DNA of 64,000 nt, from assembly GCA_017428635.1 (NCBI GenBank), contig JAFRQK010000046.1:68874-132873 (forward strand), given 5' to 3'. A model generated the notes under the pieces. It was not told the origin of the DNA. It saw nothing but the letters and a program-made list of their open reading frames with translations, and did not search any database. Origin of the DNA: Clostridia bacterium. GTDB lineage: Bacteria > Bacillota > Clostridia > Oscillospirales > CAG-272. Each line of letters begins with the position of its first letter. Positions within the stretch are counted from its first letter, which is position 1. This document shows positions 15,950-24,485 of this stretch, in pieces. A program made the translations under genes and the position numbers.

Positions 15950-18595
15950 TCACTTTCCCGAAGAGTCGATGAGCTCGGTATAAAACTTGAAGAGGATCGA
16001 CGCCATTCTCTCTCTGGAGAAGGCGTTCTCTTCTTCGCTCGGATGCCAGAGACCATCGCGCGTTCCATTGCGCCCTACGTATACGCGGTACGTTATAACG
16101 TATTCCGTCGCTCTCAAAGTTTCTTCATCGATATCGGGATTTTGTTCTATCGCGTTTGCGAGCGCGTCCGTCATCCCGAGATCGGTATTGATACCGATCG
16201 CTCCCGCGCCGCGGAAGAGCGTCATGACCATAGCGCGGCTGTTGACGGGTTCATCGGGCGCAGGCAGATCGCGGTCGCCGTTTCTGATCACGCCGTTCTC
16301 GGCAGCCCACGAGACCGCGTCGCGCCACGGCGAACCCGCGGCGATCTCTCCGTCCCGGTCGTACCAGTCGGGAATTATACCGGAAACGTCCGGCGCGCCG
16401 GCCATTTTGTAGATCGAGTCGAGGAGTTCTCCGAACTCCGCCGTCCTCTTGGCTCCGAACTCATCCTTGCTGTCGGCAGAAATAAATCCGTGGCGGTACA
16501 GGAAATTGACGTGGTTCTGTACAAAGACGTCGTTTATATCGTAGAAGACTACGGCGTCGTGCTCACCGGACGGTTCTTTTCCGAAAGCGTGAGCGTAATA
16601 GTCGGAATTGAGTATTCTGTTCGAGACGCCGAACTTATTTGAGATCTCCGTGCGGAACCGCTCGACGACGGACACCTCAGGTTCGTGAGCGGGATCGTTC
16701 GGGATGATCTCGCCCGTCTCCGCATTGTACCTGAAATCATCGGTTATGAAACTGCCGTCGGCAAGGATCGCCGCGTGATCCCCGGGCGCCAGAACGTCGA
16801 CTCCGGCAAGCAGACGGGAATCATACTCCACTCCAAGCAGGTTAAGGACAGTCGGAAGAATATCCGCCGTCGAACAGTAATCGTCAACGATCACGTCTTT
16901 CATCCCGGGAACGTAGCAGATGAAACTGTTGCGGAATTTCTCGAACACGGTATCGATCTTCTTCCCGGCGAGTTCGTCGTACTGTTCCTCGGACAAGCCG
17001 TACGGATAGTGGTCGTTGGTGAGGACTATCAGCGTTTTTTCGGCGATCCCCTCTTCTTCAAGCCGCTCGAGAAGCGTCGTCAAGGCGTCTTCGATCTCAA
17101 GGTTGCAGGCGATATACGCCTTGACCTCCTCGGAATACGGGAGATCGGCGACTTCCGCCTGATGTTTGCGGCTCATGGCGTTCTCCCAGTTATACTGGTA
17201 GTGGCCGCTGAACGTCATATAATAGACGTGGAACGGCGTCCCCGTTCCGACGTAATCATCGAGCGACGCTCTGACCATGCTGTCGTCGGACGCCGGCCAG
17301 CTGAGCGGTATATCAAGGCCCTGGCCTACGGACTTGAAGTCATAGCCCATATTCGGGTGGGTCACGGTCCTGTTGTAGAAATCGCCGAGGTAGTTGTGAT
17401 AGGCGTACGTTACGTAGCCCTCTTCTCTCAGTGCGTTGCCGAGACAGAAAGGCAGATAGTGACCGATGGACACGTCGAAACTCGACTGCGTTTTCGTTCT
17501 GGTCATATCGGGCAGAAGACCCATGCACATCGTATACTCGCCGTTCGTGGTCACGGACGGGAACGTGCCGTAAAAATTCTCGAACACGAATCCGTGGTGC
17601 GTCATTTCGTAAAGCGTAGGGGTGAGTTCTTTCGAGATAAAATACGGAGAATACGACTCCGCGCAGAAAGTGACGACGTTATATCCTTTGAGAACGCCGG
17701 TATATTTGTTTTTCTCCGTAGGCGCCGCGTTCATAAAGAAGCGGTCCAGTTCGCGCAGAGCGTCTTCGTCTTCGCCGCACTCCGCGGCGAGCGTTCCGAA
17801 GTCGAGATCCTCGATCACGTTATATTTGTCGGCTGTGTATACCTCACCGTCGTTATATTCAGGTACGAGCGGAGGAAGGTCGCTTTCGGAACCGAAAAGC
17901 ATATATCTCGCTTCCTGGACCGTCGTCGCCCACATTCCGACCGTTTTATAACTCGTATCCGTACCCGTTCCGGAATCGGTAAATATCCGGTAAGCGGACT
18001 GCGGGTCTTCCCTGCCGGAAAACAGCGCGGACCACGTAAGTACGACCGCGGACAGAAACGCGCCGACCGCGAGTATGCGGCAATGAGCGGGAGAGACGTC
18101 TTTGCCGTGCTTTTTCAGAAGGATCACGGTAATGACCGTGGCGAGGATCGGCAGCGCGAGCAGAATGACCTGAAACATATTCTGAACGATGGCGTATCCG
18201 ATCTGCCCGCCGAAATTCTTGAAAACTCCTCCGCCCATTCGCGTGAGGTTCAACGGCATGAGGTTACCGAAGATCGCATGATAAATAAGCTGCACTTCGG
18301 AAAGGATCGTGGACGCCGAGACGGCGACGACTATGAATATCCTGCGCGGCAGCGCGGGAAGGAACGACGCGATAAGAGAGGCGAAAAGACCGACGCAGAT
18401 ACCGAACATGATCTTGAACACGATCCGCCCGTCCGCCGAACCGAAAACGAGAAAATGGAGAACGACCTCGGTAAACACGGCGCACAAAACGAGAAGACCC
18501 GTCTCGATCAGCCAAGTAATAAAACCGTCTTTTTTCTCCTCACGCAACGTATCGGGCGACATGCGCCTTAATTCCCTGCGGGCAGCACGCGTCAT
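15950..18595 (-). CDS. LTA-synthase-like membrane sulfatase-fold protein with C-terminal SLH-like repeats
   Basis: 881 residues; ordinary LtaS enzymes are about 600-700. About five N-terminal hydrophobic segments (residues ~28-190) precede an extracellular alkaline-phosphatase/sulfatase-fold domain: FCAESYSPYF, a FPSVTTNGEYT segment in the position of the catalytic Thr, and the metal-site motif VLTNDHYPYG. The family transfers glycerol-phosphate from phosphatidylglycerol onto a growing polymer outside the cell. Residues ~743-798 resemble an SLH domain (DAVSWAAENGVIRNG, then SRAMVMTLFRGAG) and ~825-875 a second, degenerate one (GLWHPSEEENAFSRERMASIL). ATG preceded by AAGGAGA at seven bases. 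Single-gene unit divergent from the ZIP gene. Confidence 0.85.
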   Translation of the reverse strand: MTRAARRELRRMSPDTLREEKKDGFITWLIETGLLVLCAVFTEVVLHFLVFGSADGRIVFKIMFGICVGLFASLIASFLPALPRRIFIVVAVSASTILSEVQLIYHAIFGNLMPLNLTRMGGGVFKNFGGQIGYAIVQNMFQVILLALPILATVITVILLKKHGKDVSPAHCRILAVGAFLSAVVLTWSALFSGREDPQSAYRIFTDSGTGTDTSYKTVGMWATTVQEARYMLFGSESDLPPLVPEYNDGEVYTADKYNVIEDLDFGTLAAECGEDEDALRELDRFFMNAAPTEKNKYTGVLKGYNVVTFCAESYSPYFISKELTPTLYEMTHHGFVFENFYGTFPSVTTNGEYTMCMGLLPDMTRTKTQSSFDVSIGHYLPFCLGNALREEGYVTYAYHNYLGDFYNRTVTHPNMGYDFKSVGQGLDIPLSWPASDDSMVRASLDDYVGTGTPFHVYYMTFSGHYQYNWENAMSRKHQAEVADLPYSEEVKAYIACNLEIEDALTTLLERLEEEGIAEKTLIVLTNDHYPYGLSEEQYDELAGKKIDTVFEKFRNSFICYVPGMKDVIVDDYCSTADILPTVLNLLGVEYDSRLLAGVDVLAPGDHAAILADGSFITDDFRYNAETGEIIPNDPAHEPEVSVVERFRTEISNKFGVSNRILNSDYYAHAFGKEPSGEHDAVVFYDINDVFVQNHVNFLYRHGFISADSKDEFGAKRTAEFGELLDSIYKMAGAPDVSGIIPDWYDRDGEIAAGSPWRDAVSWAAENGVIRNGDRDLPAPDEPVNSRAMVMTLFRGAGAIGINTDLGMTDALANAIEQNPDIDEETLRATEYVITYRVYVGRNGTRDGLWHPSEEENAFSRERMASILFKFYTELIDSSGK

Positions 18596-18776
18596 TGCAG
18601 TCTCTCCTTCCTCGGCGCCGTCCGTCCCGGAAGACGCCGTTTTTTTCGGACGAGACGTATTTTACCACATATTTACAAAAAAATCAACTTTAAATAATAA
18701 TTATATATATCAAAGGCGGACGACGGCGGATATACTGATAAAGAGCCCCGGCTGACCGGGGCCTGTCGGAGCCATT

Positions 18777-19574
18777 ATGAATATATACGTTTCAGCCGCA
18801 CTTGTCGCAACGCTCGGGACATGGTTTCTTACCGCTCTCGGGGCGGCGACGGTGTTCTTCATAAAAAAGCCCGACCTGAAACTGATGAACGTGATGCTCG
18901 GTTTCGCGTCGGGAGTGATGATAGCCGCATCGTTCTGGTCGCTTCTTCAACCCGCTGTCGAGCGCGCCGCAGCGGCGGGCGGGGTACCCCCGTATCTCGT
19001 CGTTACGGCGGGCTTTCTGTTCGGCGCGGCGTTCATGTGGGCGACGGACAAAGCGGTCACGCGAGCAAAAAAGACGAAAGACCCGCCTTCCGACGGACGG
19101 CGCGGAAAGCGAACGCTCATGCTCGTCCTCTCGATCACGCTCCACAATATTCCCGAAGGACTTGCGGTCGGGGTGGCGTTCGGCGCGCTCACGCGCGGGG
19201 TCTCTGCGCCGGAAGCGTTTATGGGAGCGGTCACGGTCGCAGTCGGGATCGGGCTGCAGAACTTTCCGGAAGGAGCGGCGGTCGCCGTTCCTCTCAGAAG
19301 AGAGGGGAAATCGAGACTGAAGAGTTTTCTCATCGGTCAGGCGTCGGGGCTCGTCGAGCCCGCCGCCGGTGTCGCGGGCGCGATCCTCGTTTCAGCGGTC
19401 GAGCAGGCTCTTCCGTTCATCCTGTCGCTCGCCGCAGGCGCGATGATCCTTGTCGCGGTCCACGAACTGATTCCGGAATGTCAAAAAAATCAGAGCAAAA
19501 ATCCCTATCTTGCCACGATGGGTATCGTGGCGGGTTTTGCTCTGATGATGCTTCTTGACGTGATGCTCGGTTAA
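18777..19574 (+). CDS. ZIP family divalent metal transporter
   Basis: 265 residues with about eight hydrophobic segments. The two transport-site motifs are clear: TLHNIPEGLAVG and GLQNFPEGAAVA, and HELIPEC lies near the end. A hydrophilic, basic loop (KAVTRAKKTKDPPSDGRRGKR) follows the third segment, as in ZupT/GufA-type proteins. It should import zinc or related metals across the cytoplasmic membrane. CGGAG sits five bases before the ATG. The stop codon overlaps that of the convergent acyltransferase gene by three bases, with no terminator between them. Confidence 0.9.
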   Translation: MNIYVSAALVATLGTWFLTALGAATVFFIKKPDLKLMNVMLGFASGVMIAASFWSLLQPAVERAAAAGGVPPYLVVTAGFLFGAAFMWATDKAVTRAKKTKDPPSDGRRGKRTLMLVLSITLHNIPEGLAVGVAFGALTRGVSAPEAFMGAVTVAVGIGLQNFPEGAAVAVPLRREGKSRLKSFLIGQASGLVEPAAGVAGAILVSAVEQALPFILSLAAGAMILVAVHELIPECQKNQSKNPYLATMGIVAGFALMMLLDVMLG

Positions 19575-20362
19575 TCCCGGGATCCGTCTTTTTCGTAATT
19601 GACGAACGCGTAGTTGTCGGGAGAAGAAACGGTCTCTTTCATGAACGCGTATACTCTGTCGCGCAGATCGCGCCGCCTTTCCGCTCTCGGAAGAGAGGCG
19701 TCGGGGACGATCGGGTCGCTCAGAGTGACCGTGAGGTACGGGTGGAGGTTTTTGAAGATCTTTCTTCTCCTGAACGTCGTTGCAAACGCGACGCACGGCA
19801 CGAGAAGTTCAGCCGGATAGTCGAACGACGCGTCGGAAAACTCTCTGACGCCCGTATACCACGGCCAAATGTGCGCCTCCGGGTAGATCGTGACCGCGCG
19901 CCGTTCGTTCACTCTGAACCCGAGCGCTTTCCTGAACGGCGCGTATCCCTTGGTGACGCTCGGGAGCGGTATCGCTCCGAGCATTGCGACAACGGTACGG
20001 ATCCCTTTGATAGAGACCGCTTCCGGGCCCGTCACGATATGCGCTCTTTTCGGGAAAGAAACGAGAGACGGAGTATAGGCGTCCATCATATTCTGCGTGT
20101 GGTTGCCGTAGAGAAAATACCCCGTTTTTTTCAGTTTGCCGACCGATCTGCGGTTTTTTATCTTCAGACCGAAAAGAAGCTTTGCCATCAAAAACACGAG
20201 AGGCGTCGCAATTATCCTGTAAAGTACGAATTCCGCCGCGAGCCACAGCGGTCCGCGCCTGACGTACCTGTAATCGGCGCCGACCGTCTCGGCTTTTATG
20301 TCAAGGGCCGCGAAGTCGTCGTTTTTTTCGTCGTTTACCCTGACAGTCTTTTTTTCCTTCAT
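19571..20362 (-). CDS. Lysophospholipid (1-acylglycerol-3-phosphate) acyltransferase family protein
   Basis: 263 residues. The acyltransferase active-site region reads YGNHTQNMMD: His and Asp are five residues apart rather than the usual four (HX4D), a spacing I associate with a Firmicutes subgroup. The second block is YPEAHIWPWY in place of FPEGTRS. One hydrophobic segment (~29-48) suggests membrane attachment. The probable role is acyl transfer to a lysophospholipid or glycolipid. Its ATG overlaps the glycosyltransferase stop (ATGA), so the two are coupled; a joint role in making a glycolipid is inferred. Confidence 0.8.
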   Translation of the reverse strand: MKEKKTVRVNDEKNDDFAALDIKAETVGADYRYVRRGPLWLAAEFVLYRIIATPLVFLMAKLLFGLKIKNRRSVGKLKKTGYFLYGNHTQNMMDAYTPSLVSFPKRAHIVTGPEAVSIKGIRTVVAMLGAIPLPSVTKGYAPFRKALGFRVNERRAVTIYPEAHIWPWYTGVREFSDASFDYPAELLVPCVAFATTFRRRKIFKNLHPYLTVTLSDPIVPDASLPRAERRRDLRDRVYAFMKETVSSPDNYAFVNYEKDGSRD

Positions 20363-21516
20363 TGAACGGATGACCTCTCTTTTTTCGCTTCCGCAGTCTC
20401 TTTTATCATTTTTTCCATTCTGTCCATACAGTTCTCGAAGTCGAATTCCTTAGCGTATCCGCGGTAGAGGAGGCTTCTCTCTTTTTTCTCTTCGGGGTGC
20501 TCTATCCAGTATTCGATGCGGGAAGCAAGCGATGCGCTGTCGCCGTTTTTGAACAGGTCCAATTTGTCCACGGCGAAATGGCGCGTTGCGCTTCGTTCGG
20601 AATCGGCGATCACCGGGACCGCTCCGCACGAGATCGCCTCGAGGCACGAGATCGCCTCTATTTCGATCTCGGCGGGATGAACGTAAAGATCCGCGTCCCT
20701 TATCACCCCGATGAGCTCGTCTCTCGGGTAAAATCTGAACACCGGTTCGAGCGGCAGACCGGCCGCTCTTTTTTTGAGTTTTTCCTTCAGCGGGCCCTCG
20801 CCCGCGAAGATCAACCGTATCCTGTCGCGGTATTTGCTTTTTTTCACGGCGTCGATAAGGACGGCGTGAGATTTTTCGGGACTGTATCTGCCCGTAAAAA
20901 GGACCCTGAACTCGTTCTTCGATCCCTCGCTTCTCTCGGGCGCTTCGCCCGGAGTGAACTCGGATCCCACACCGTTCGAGATGACGTACCCGTTCGTTTT
21001 CCCGCCGTACTTTTCAAACACGTCGCGAATAAACTGCGTCGGGTAGTGGACGGCGTCGACTTTTCCGTATAGCTTTTTGTAGTAGACCTTGTAAGTCAGA
21101 ACGTTTGCGGGCTTACAGTTCTTGAGAAACAGGTGGGACGTGAAATTCTCCGCCTGGCAGTGGAACCCCGCCGTGACGGAGATACCCCTCTTCAGCGCCT
21201 CCCTTGCCGTGTAGTTCCCGAGCGGGAACGGAGTCATGACGTGTACGGCGTCGGCTCCGTCAAGAGCGTCTGCTACGACTTTGTGATCAGGCCACGAAAG
21301 CGCCACTTTGTTCTTGGCGAGGTACGCGGCTATGATCGGTCCGAAAGTGAGTCTTTTGACAACGTAATAGCCCTCTTTCCCGCGTCTCTCCGGATCGGAG
21401 CAGATCACCCTGACCTCGTGACCTCTTTTTTTCAGCGATTCGATGAGGTTATAAGCGGCGATAGTGGTCCCGTTATTCTTTTCTCCAAGTACGTCGCATG
21501 AAACAACGATTACCAT
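20359..21516 (-). CDS. Glycosyltransferase family 4 protein
   Basis: 385 residues with a GT-B layout: the N-terminal acceptor domain opens with VLGEKNNGTTIAAYNLIESLKKRG, and the C-terminal donor domain has FTGRYSPEKSHAVLIDAV, the phosphate-contact segment IRLIFAGEGPLKEKLK and the Glu-rich motif HPAEIEIEAISCLEAISCG. The similarity is to diacylglycerol glucosyltransferases that make glycolipid anchors, though the acceptor cannot be proved. It follows the XRE regulator by 32 bases and overlaps the acyltransferase, which supports a lipid acceptor. Confidence 0.85.
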   Translation of the reverse strand: MVIVVSCDVLGEKNNGTTIAAYNLIESLKKRGHEVRVICSDPERRGKEGYYVVKRLTFGPIIAAYLAKNKVALSWPDHKVVADALDGADAVHVMTPFPLGNYTAREALKRGISVTAGFHCQAENFTSHLFLKNCKPANVLTYKVYYKKLYGKVDAVHYPTQFIRDVFEKYGGKTNGYVISNGVGSEFTPGEAPERSEGSKNEFRVLFTGRYSPEKSHAVLIDAVKKSKYRDRIRLIFAGEGPLKEKLKKRAAGLPLEPVFRFYPRDELIGVIRDADLYVHPAEIEIEAISCLEAISCGAVPVIADSERSATRHFAVDKLDLFKNGDSASLASRIEYWIEHPEEKKERSLLYRGYAKEFDFENCMDRMEKMIKETAEAKKERSSVQ

Positions 21517-21548
21517 AATATCCGTCTCTTTCTCAAATTTTGATCCGT

Positions 21549-21764
21549 TCAGGCGGGGCTGATCTCAACGATATCGCCTATCTGACATTTGAGAAAGCGG
21601 CAGATGAGTGCGAGAGTCTCGAGATTGACCGGCTCGTTACGGCCCATTTTTGCAATAACGGACGGTGAAAGATGAGTCGCCTCCCTCAGGTCCTTTTTCT
21701 TCAGTTTTCTGTCAATGAGCAGCTTCCAGAGTTTGTTGTACGAAATACCGCATTTGATCTTCAT
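21549..21764 (-). CDS. Small XRE-type helix-turn-helix regulator
   Basis: 71 residues from the ATG at 21764, which has GGAGG six bases upstream; an ATG ten codons earlier (21794) has no ribosome binding site. The helix-turn-helix is LKKKDLREATHLSPSVIAKM, followed by RNEPVNLETLALICRFLKCQIGD, typical of the Cro/C1-type (YozG-like) family. It is the first gene of an operon with a glycosyltransferase and an acyltransferase, suggesting it controls them or itself. Confidence 0.85.
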   Translation of the reverse strand: MKIKCGISYNKLWKLLIDRKLKKKDLREATHLSPSVIAKMGRNEPVNLETLALICRFLKCQIGDIVEISPA

Positions 21765-21802
21765 ACCGATCCTCCATTTTTCGCGCGTTTTCATCTTTCG
21801 AT

Positions 21803-21831
21803 ATATTAACAGATAAATATCCCGTTTTCAA
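21803..21831 (-). promoter_or_regulatory. Sigma-A type promoter of the XRE-glycosyltransferase-acyltransferase operon
   Basis: Minus strand TTGAAA (21831-21826), a 17-base spacer, TAATAT (21808-21803), about 40 bases upstream of the regulator start. Confidence 0.75.
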
Positions 21832-21843
21832 TAGTTATTTTCA

Positions 21844-21870
21844 CGAAAATGAACTTTTTATTCATTTTCG
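21844..21870. promoter_or_regulatory. 10-bp inverted repeat upstream of the XRE promoter (possible operator)
   Basis: CGAAAATGAA (21844-21853) and TTCATTTTCG (21861-21870) are perfect inverted repeats with a 7-base AT spacer, 12 bases upstream of the -35 box. It could be a regulator binding site or a hairpin; it has no T tail in either direction. Confidence 0.45.
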
Positions 21871-21872
21871 GA

Positions 21873-21902
21873 CAAAAAAAAGAAGAGCGGCAAAGCCGCT
21901 CT
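21873..21902 (-). terminator. Terminator of the DUF1846-FNT-TrpS-dehydrogenase operon
   Basis: AGAGCGGC/GCCGCTCT with a 3-base loop (21884-21902) is followed on the minus strand by TC and eight T. Confidence 0.85.
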
Positions 21903-21914
21903 CCGTATTCGTTC

Positions 21915-23471
21915 TTATGCGTTTATCGCGGTATCTCTCAGGATCCGTTCCTCCGCCTCGCGACACCAGAGTCCGCCGTGCGCGGAGCAGATCGCGTCGA
22001 GATCGGCGAACAGTTCGCCCTCGGGCGTACCCGCGAGTTCCTCCGCTTTCGCGCCGAAGTCGGCGATCGCGGTGAGCGGGAGTGTGACGTGGGTGTAAAC
22101 GAGTTTCTTTGCTCCCTTGATCGAGGGCAGATTTATGACCGTGTCGGCGTAAGCGTTCAGACCGCCTATGTGGGTAATCATCCCGGCAGGGTTGATCGTG
22201 CCTTTCTCCATCATAGAGATCGACTCTCTCATATCGTCCGTGTTGCCGCCGCTCGTACCGACGATGTGCGTCGAGCCGTAGTGGACGTTGTAGAAGTTGA
22301 AGAGCGCGGAGAACGCGGGATCGGTCGGCCCGGCGAAAAAGTTCAGGCAGCCGTCGCGCGCGAGGATGCCGTCGCCCGTCTCGACGACGCTCTTTACGGG
22401 AGCGTAGACGAAAACGTCGTCGAACCCTGTCCCGCCCGTCATCTCGCGCAGGAACGCTATGGGATCCTCGGCGGACGCGGTATTGACGAATCTGAGATCG
22501 ACGCCGTGGCGCGCCGCCTCTTCGGGCGAGACGATCTCGGCGGCTCTCTTGAGTCTCGCGTCGTCGATGTCGGTAACGATCAGAAGAGACGGCGCTCTGT
22601 CGCAGTGGACGGCGTAGTCCGCCGCGCCGAGACCCATCGGGCCCGCGCCTGCGAGGATCGCCGCTTTGCCGCCTTTTACTATGCCCATCTCGTGATGATA
22701 CGAACCGGGTCTGACGTGATAGTTTGCGTGGAATCCGCCTACGATGCAGCTCATCGGTTCGGCGAGCGATCCGTAAAAGAAAGCGTCGCCGTCGTAGGGG
22801 AGCAGACAGTCGCAGATCATGACCTCGGGCGGGATGATAACGTACTCGGACGCGCCGCCGCAGTACTTGTAAGAGTAGCCGGGAGCGGCGAGAGAACCCT
22901 TGTAGTTAAGCGCGGGCTGAATAACGAATTTATCGCCCGCTTTGAACTTATCCGCCCACTTTGCGCCGACTTTCTCGATCCTGCCGCAAAACTCGTGACC
23001 GATGATCACGGGATTATCTTCGACGTCGTCGGGAACGCGTTTGTGCGCGGCTCCCTGCTCCGCCGCCTTATGAGAAGACATACAGATACTGTCCGAGATA
23101 ACGCAGGCGAGTATCTCGTCGTCACGGATCTCGGGAAGTTCGATCTCCTCAAGTCTCAGATCCATTTTCGAGTGAAGTCTGACCGCTTTCGTTTTCATAT
23201 AATCAAATCCTTTCGGTTCGGGTATATTCTTCGCGCTCTTCTTGAAAAGGCGCGATAATCTCTTCTTGTTTTCTCCGGTATCGCCCGATACCAGAGTGAA
23301 CAGCGCCGGCTTTCCGTTCTCCGCCTGTCCGGCGTCGAGGTGCGAGCCCTCGCGCGATCCCTCGGGGAGCGAGGCGAGAGGTACGTCGTAAGTTTTGCCG
23401 TCCTCACCGACGAGCACGGCGATCCCCTCCTCGATACGGTCGAGGACGAAATGAACGACTTCGTTTTTCAT
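21915..23471 (-). CDS. DUF3006-like domain fused in frame to a zinc-type medium-chain dehydrogenase
   Basis: 518 residues in one frame. Residues 1-91 match DUF3006-like proteins (VLDRIEEGIAVLVGEDGK, PLASLPEGSREG), which normally stand alone. From Met92 the frame is a zinc-dependent alcohol/sorbitol-type dehydrogenase related to L-sorbose-1-phosphate reductases: VIIGHEFCGRIEKVG, AGAGPMGLGAADYA (Rossmann glycine motif), TDIDDARLKRA. The catalytic-zinc Cys appears as ISDSICMSSH, and the structural four-Cys lobe is not obvious. It should oxidise or reduce a polyol or sugar phosphate. An internal ATG at 23198 with AAAGGA nine bases upstream would give a 427-residue dehydrogenase alone. It starts one base after the trpS stop and ends the operon. 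Confidence 0.8.
   Translation of the reverse strand: MKNEVVHFVLDRIEEGIAVLVGEDGKTYDVPLASLPEGSREGSHLDAGQAENGKPALFTLVSGDTGENKKRLSRLFKKSAKNIPEPKGFDYMKTKAVRLHSKMDLRLEEIELPEIRDDEILACVISDSICMSSHKAAEQGAAHKRVPDDVEDNPVIIGHEFCGRIEKVGAKWADKFKAGDKFVIQPALNYKGSLAAPGYSYKYCGGASEYVIIPPEVMICDCLLPYDGDAFFYGSLAEPMSCIVGGFHANYHVRPGSYHHEMGIVKGGKAAILAGAGPMGLGAADYAVHCDRAPSLLIVTDIDDARLKRAAEIVSPEEAARHGVDLRFVNTASAEDPIAFLREMTGGTGFDDVFVYAPVKSVVETGDGILARDGCLNFFAGPTDPAFSALFNFYNVHYGSTHIVGTSGGNTDDMRESISMMEKGTINPAGMITHIGGLNAYADTVINLPSIKGAKKLVYTHVTLPLTAIADFGAKAEELAGTPEGELFADLDAICSAHGGLWCREAEERILRDTAINA
23196..23213 (-). promoter_or_regulatory. Internal ribosome binding site and ATG for the dehydrogenase part
   Basis: Minus strand: AAAGGA (23213-23208), nine bases, then ATG (23198-23196), codon 92 of the fused frame and the natural first residue of the dehydrogenase (MKTKAVRLHSK). 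It suggests that two genes existed or that two products are made. Confidence 0.6.
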
Positions 23472-23472
23472 C

Positions 23473-24480
23473 TCAATCGCGGACGGGTTCGATGAACCCG
23501 ACCTTGCGGCGGACTTTAGAAAGAGTGCGGCAGGCGTTGTATCTTGCCTCGTCCGCTCCTTTTTTCATCACCGATTCGAGATACTTCTTATCGGCGACGA
23601 TCCGCGCGAATTCGGACTGGACGGGGGCGAGAACGTCGGCGCAGACCTCTCCGATCGCCGCTTTGAAATCGCCGTATCCCTTGCCCGCGAATTCTTTTTC
23701 TATCTCTTCGTCGGTTTTTCCGGTGATAGCGGAATAAACGTTCATAAGGTTGCCCACGCCCTCTTTTCCCTCTCCGCGTTTTACCTCGGAGCCGGAGTCG
23801 GTGACCGCTCTTTTGAACTTTTTGATTATAACGTCGCGCGGGTCGAGGATCCGCACGACCGCGTTTTCGTTCTCGTCCGACTTAGACATCTTTTTCGTCG
23901 GATCGGCGAGAGACATGATCCTCGCGCCGGACTGCGGGATGAACCCCACTGGAACGGTGAACGTACCGGAAAAGATCCCGTTGAAACGTTCGGCTATATT
24001 GCGCGCGAGTTCGATATGCTGTTTCTGATCGTTGCCGACGGGAACGAGGTCGGTCTGATAAAGAAGGATATCCGCCGCCATAAGAACGGGATACGTGAAG
24101 AGTCCCGCGTTGATATTGTCGGCGTTTTTGAGCGACTTGTCCTTGAACTGCGTCATTCGGGAAAGCTCGCCGAACATCGTATAGCAGTCGAGGATCCAGG
24201 CAAGCTCCGCGTGTTCCGTGACGTGGCTCTGGACGAAAAGCGTGTTCTTTTCCGGATCGAGCCCGCATGCGATATAAAGGGCGAGCGTCTCGTACGTACG
24301 GCGGCGAAGTTCGGCGGGGTCCTGCCTCACCGTGATCGCGTGCTCGTCGACGACGCAGTAATAGCAGTGGTGATCCTCGGGAAACGCGGTGAAGTTGCGG
24401 ATCGCGCCGAGGTAGTTTCCTATCGTCAGGGTCCCGGACGGCTGAACGCCCGAGAAAACGATCTTTTTGTCTTTGAACAT
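23473..24480 (-). CDS. trpS: Tryptophan-tRNA ligase
   Basis: 335 residues from the ATG at 24480 (AAAAGGA nine bases upstream). The same frame stays open to 25026, but that stretch overlaps the FNT gene in another frame and encodes arginine-rich nonsense. Class I synthetase motifs are present: PSGTLTIGNYLGA (HIGH-type) and KKMSKS near residue 195; the tryptophan-pocket segment with DQKQHIELARN is also seen. It charges tRNA-Trp. It lies between the FNT channel gene (5-base gap) and the dehydrogenase. No T-box leader is seen. Confidence 0.95.
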   Translation of the reverse strand: MFKDKKIVFSGVQPSGTLTIGNYLGAIRNFTAFPEDHHCYYCVVDEHAITVRQDPAELRRRTYETLALYIACGLDPEKNTLFVQSHVTEHAELAWILDCYTMFGELSRMTQFKDKSLKNADNINAGLFTYPVLMAADILLYQTDLVPVGNDQKQHIELARNIAERFNGIFSGTFTVPVGFIPQSGARIMSLADPTKKMSKSDENENAVVRILDPRDVIIKKFKRAVTDSGSEVKRGEGKEGVGNLMNVYSAITGKTDEEIEKEFAGKGYGDFKAAIGEVCADVLAPVQSEFARIVADKKYLESVMKKGADEARYNACRTLSKVRRKVGFIEPVRD

Positions 24481-24485
24481 GATGA

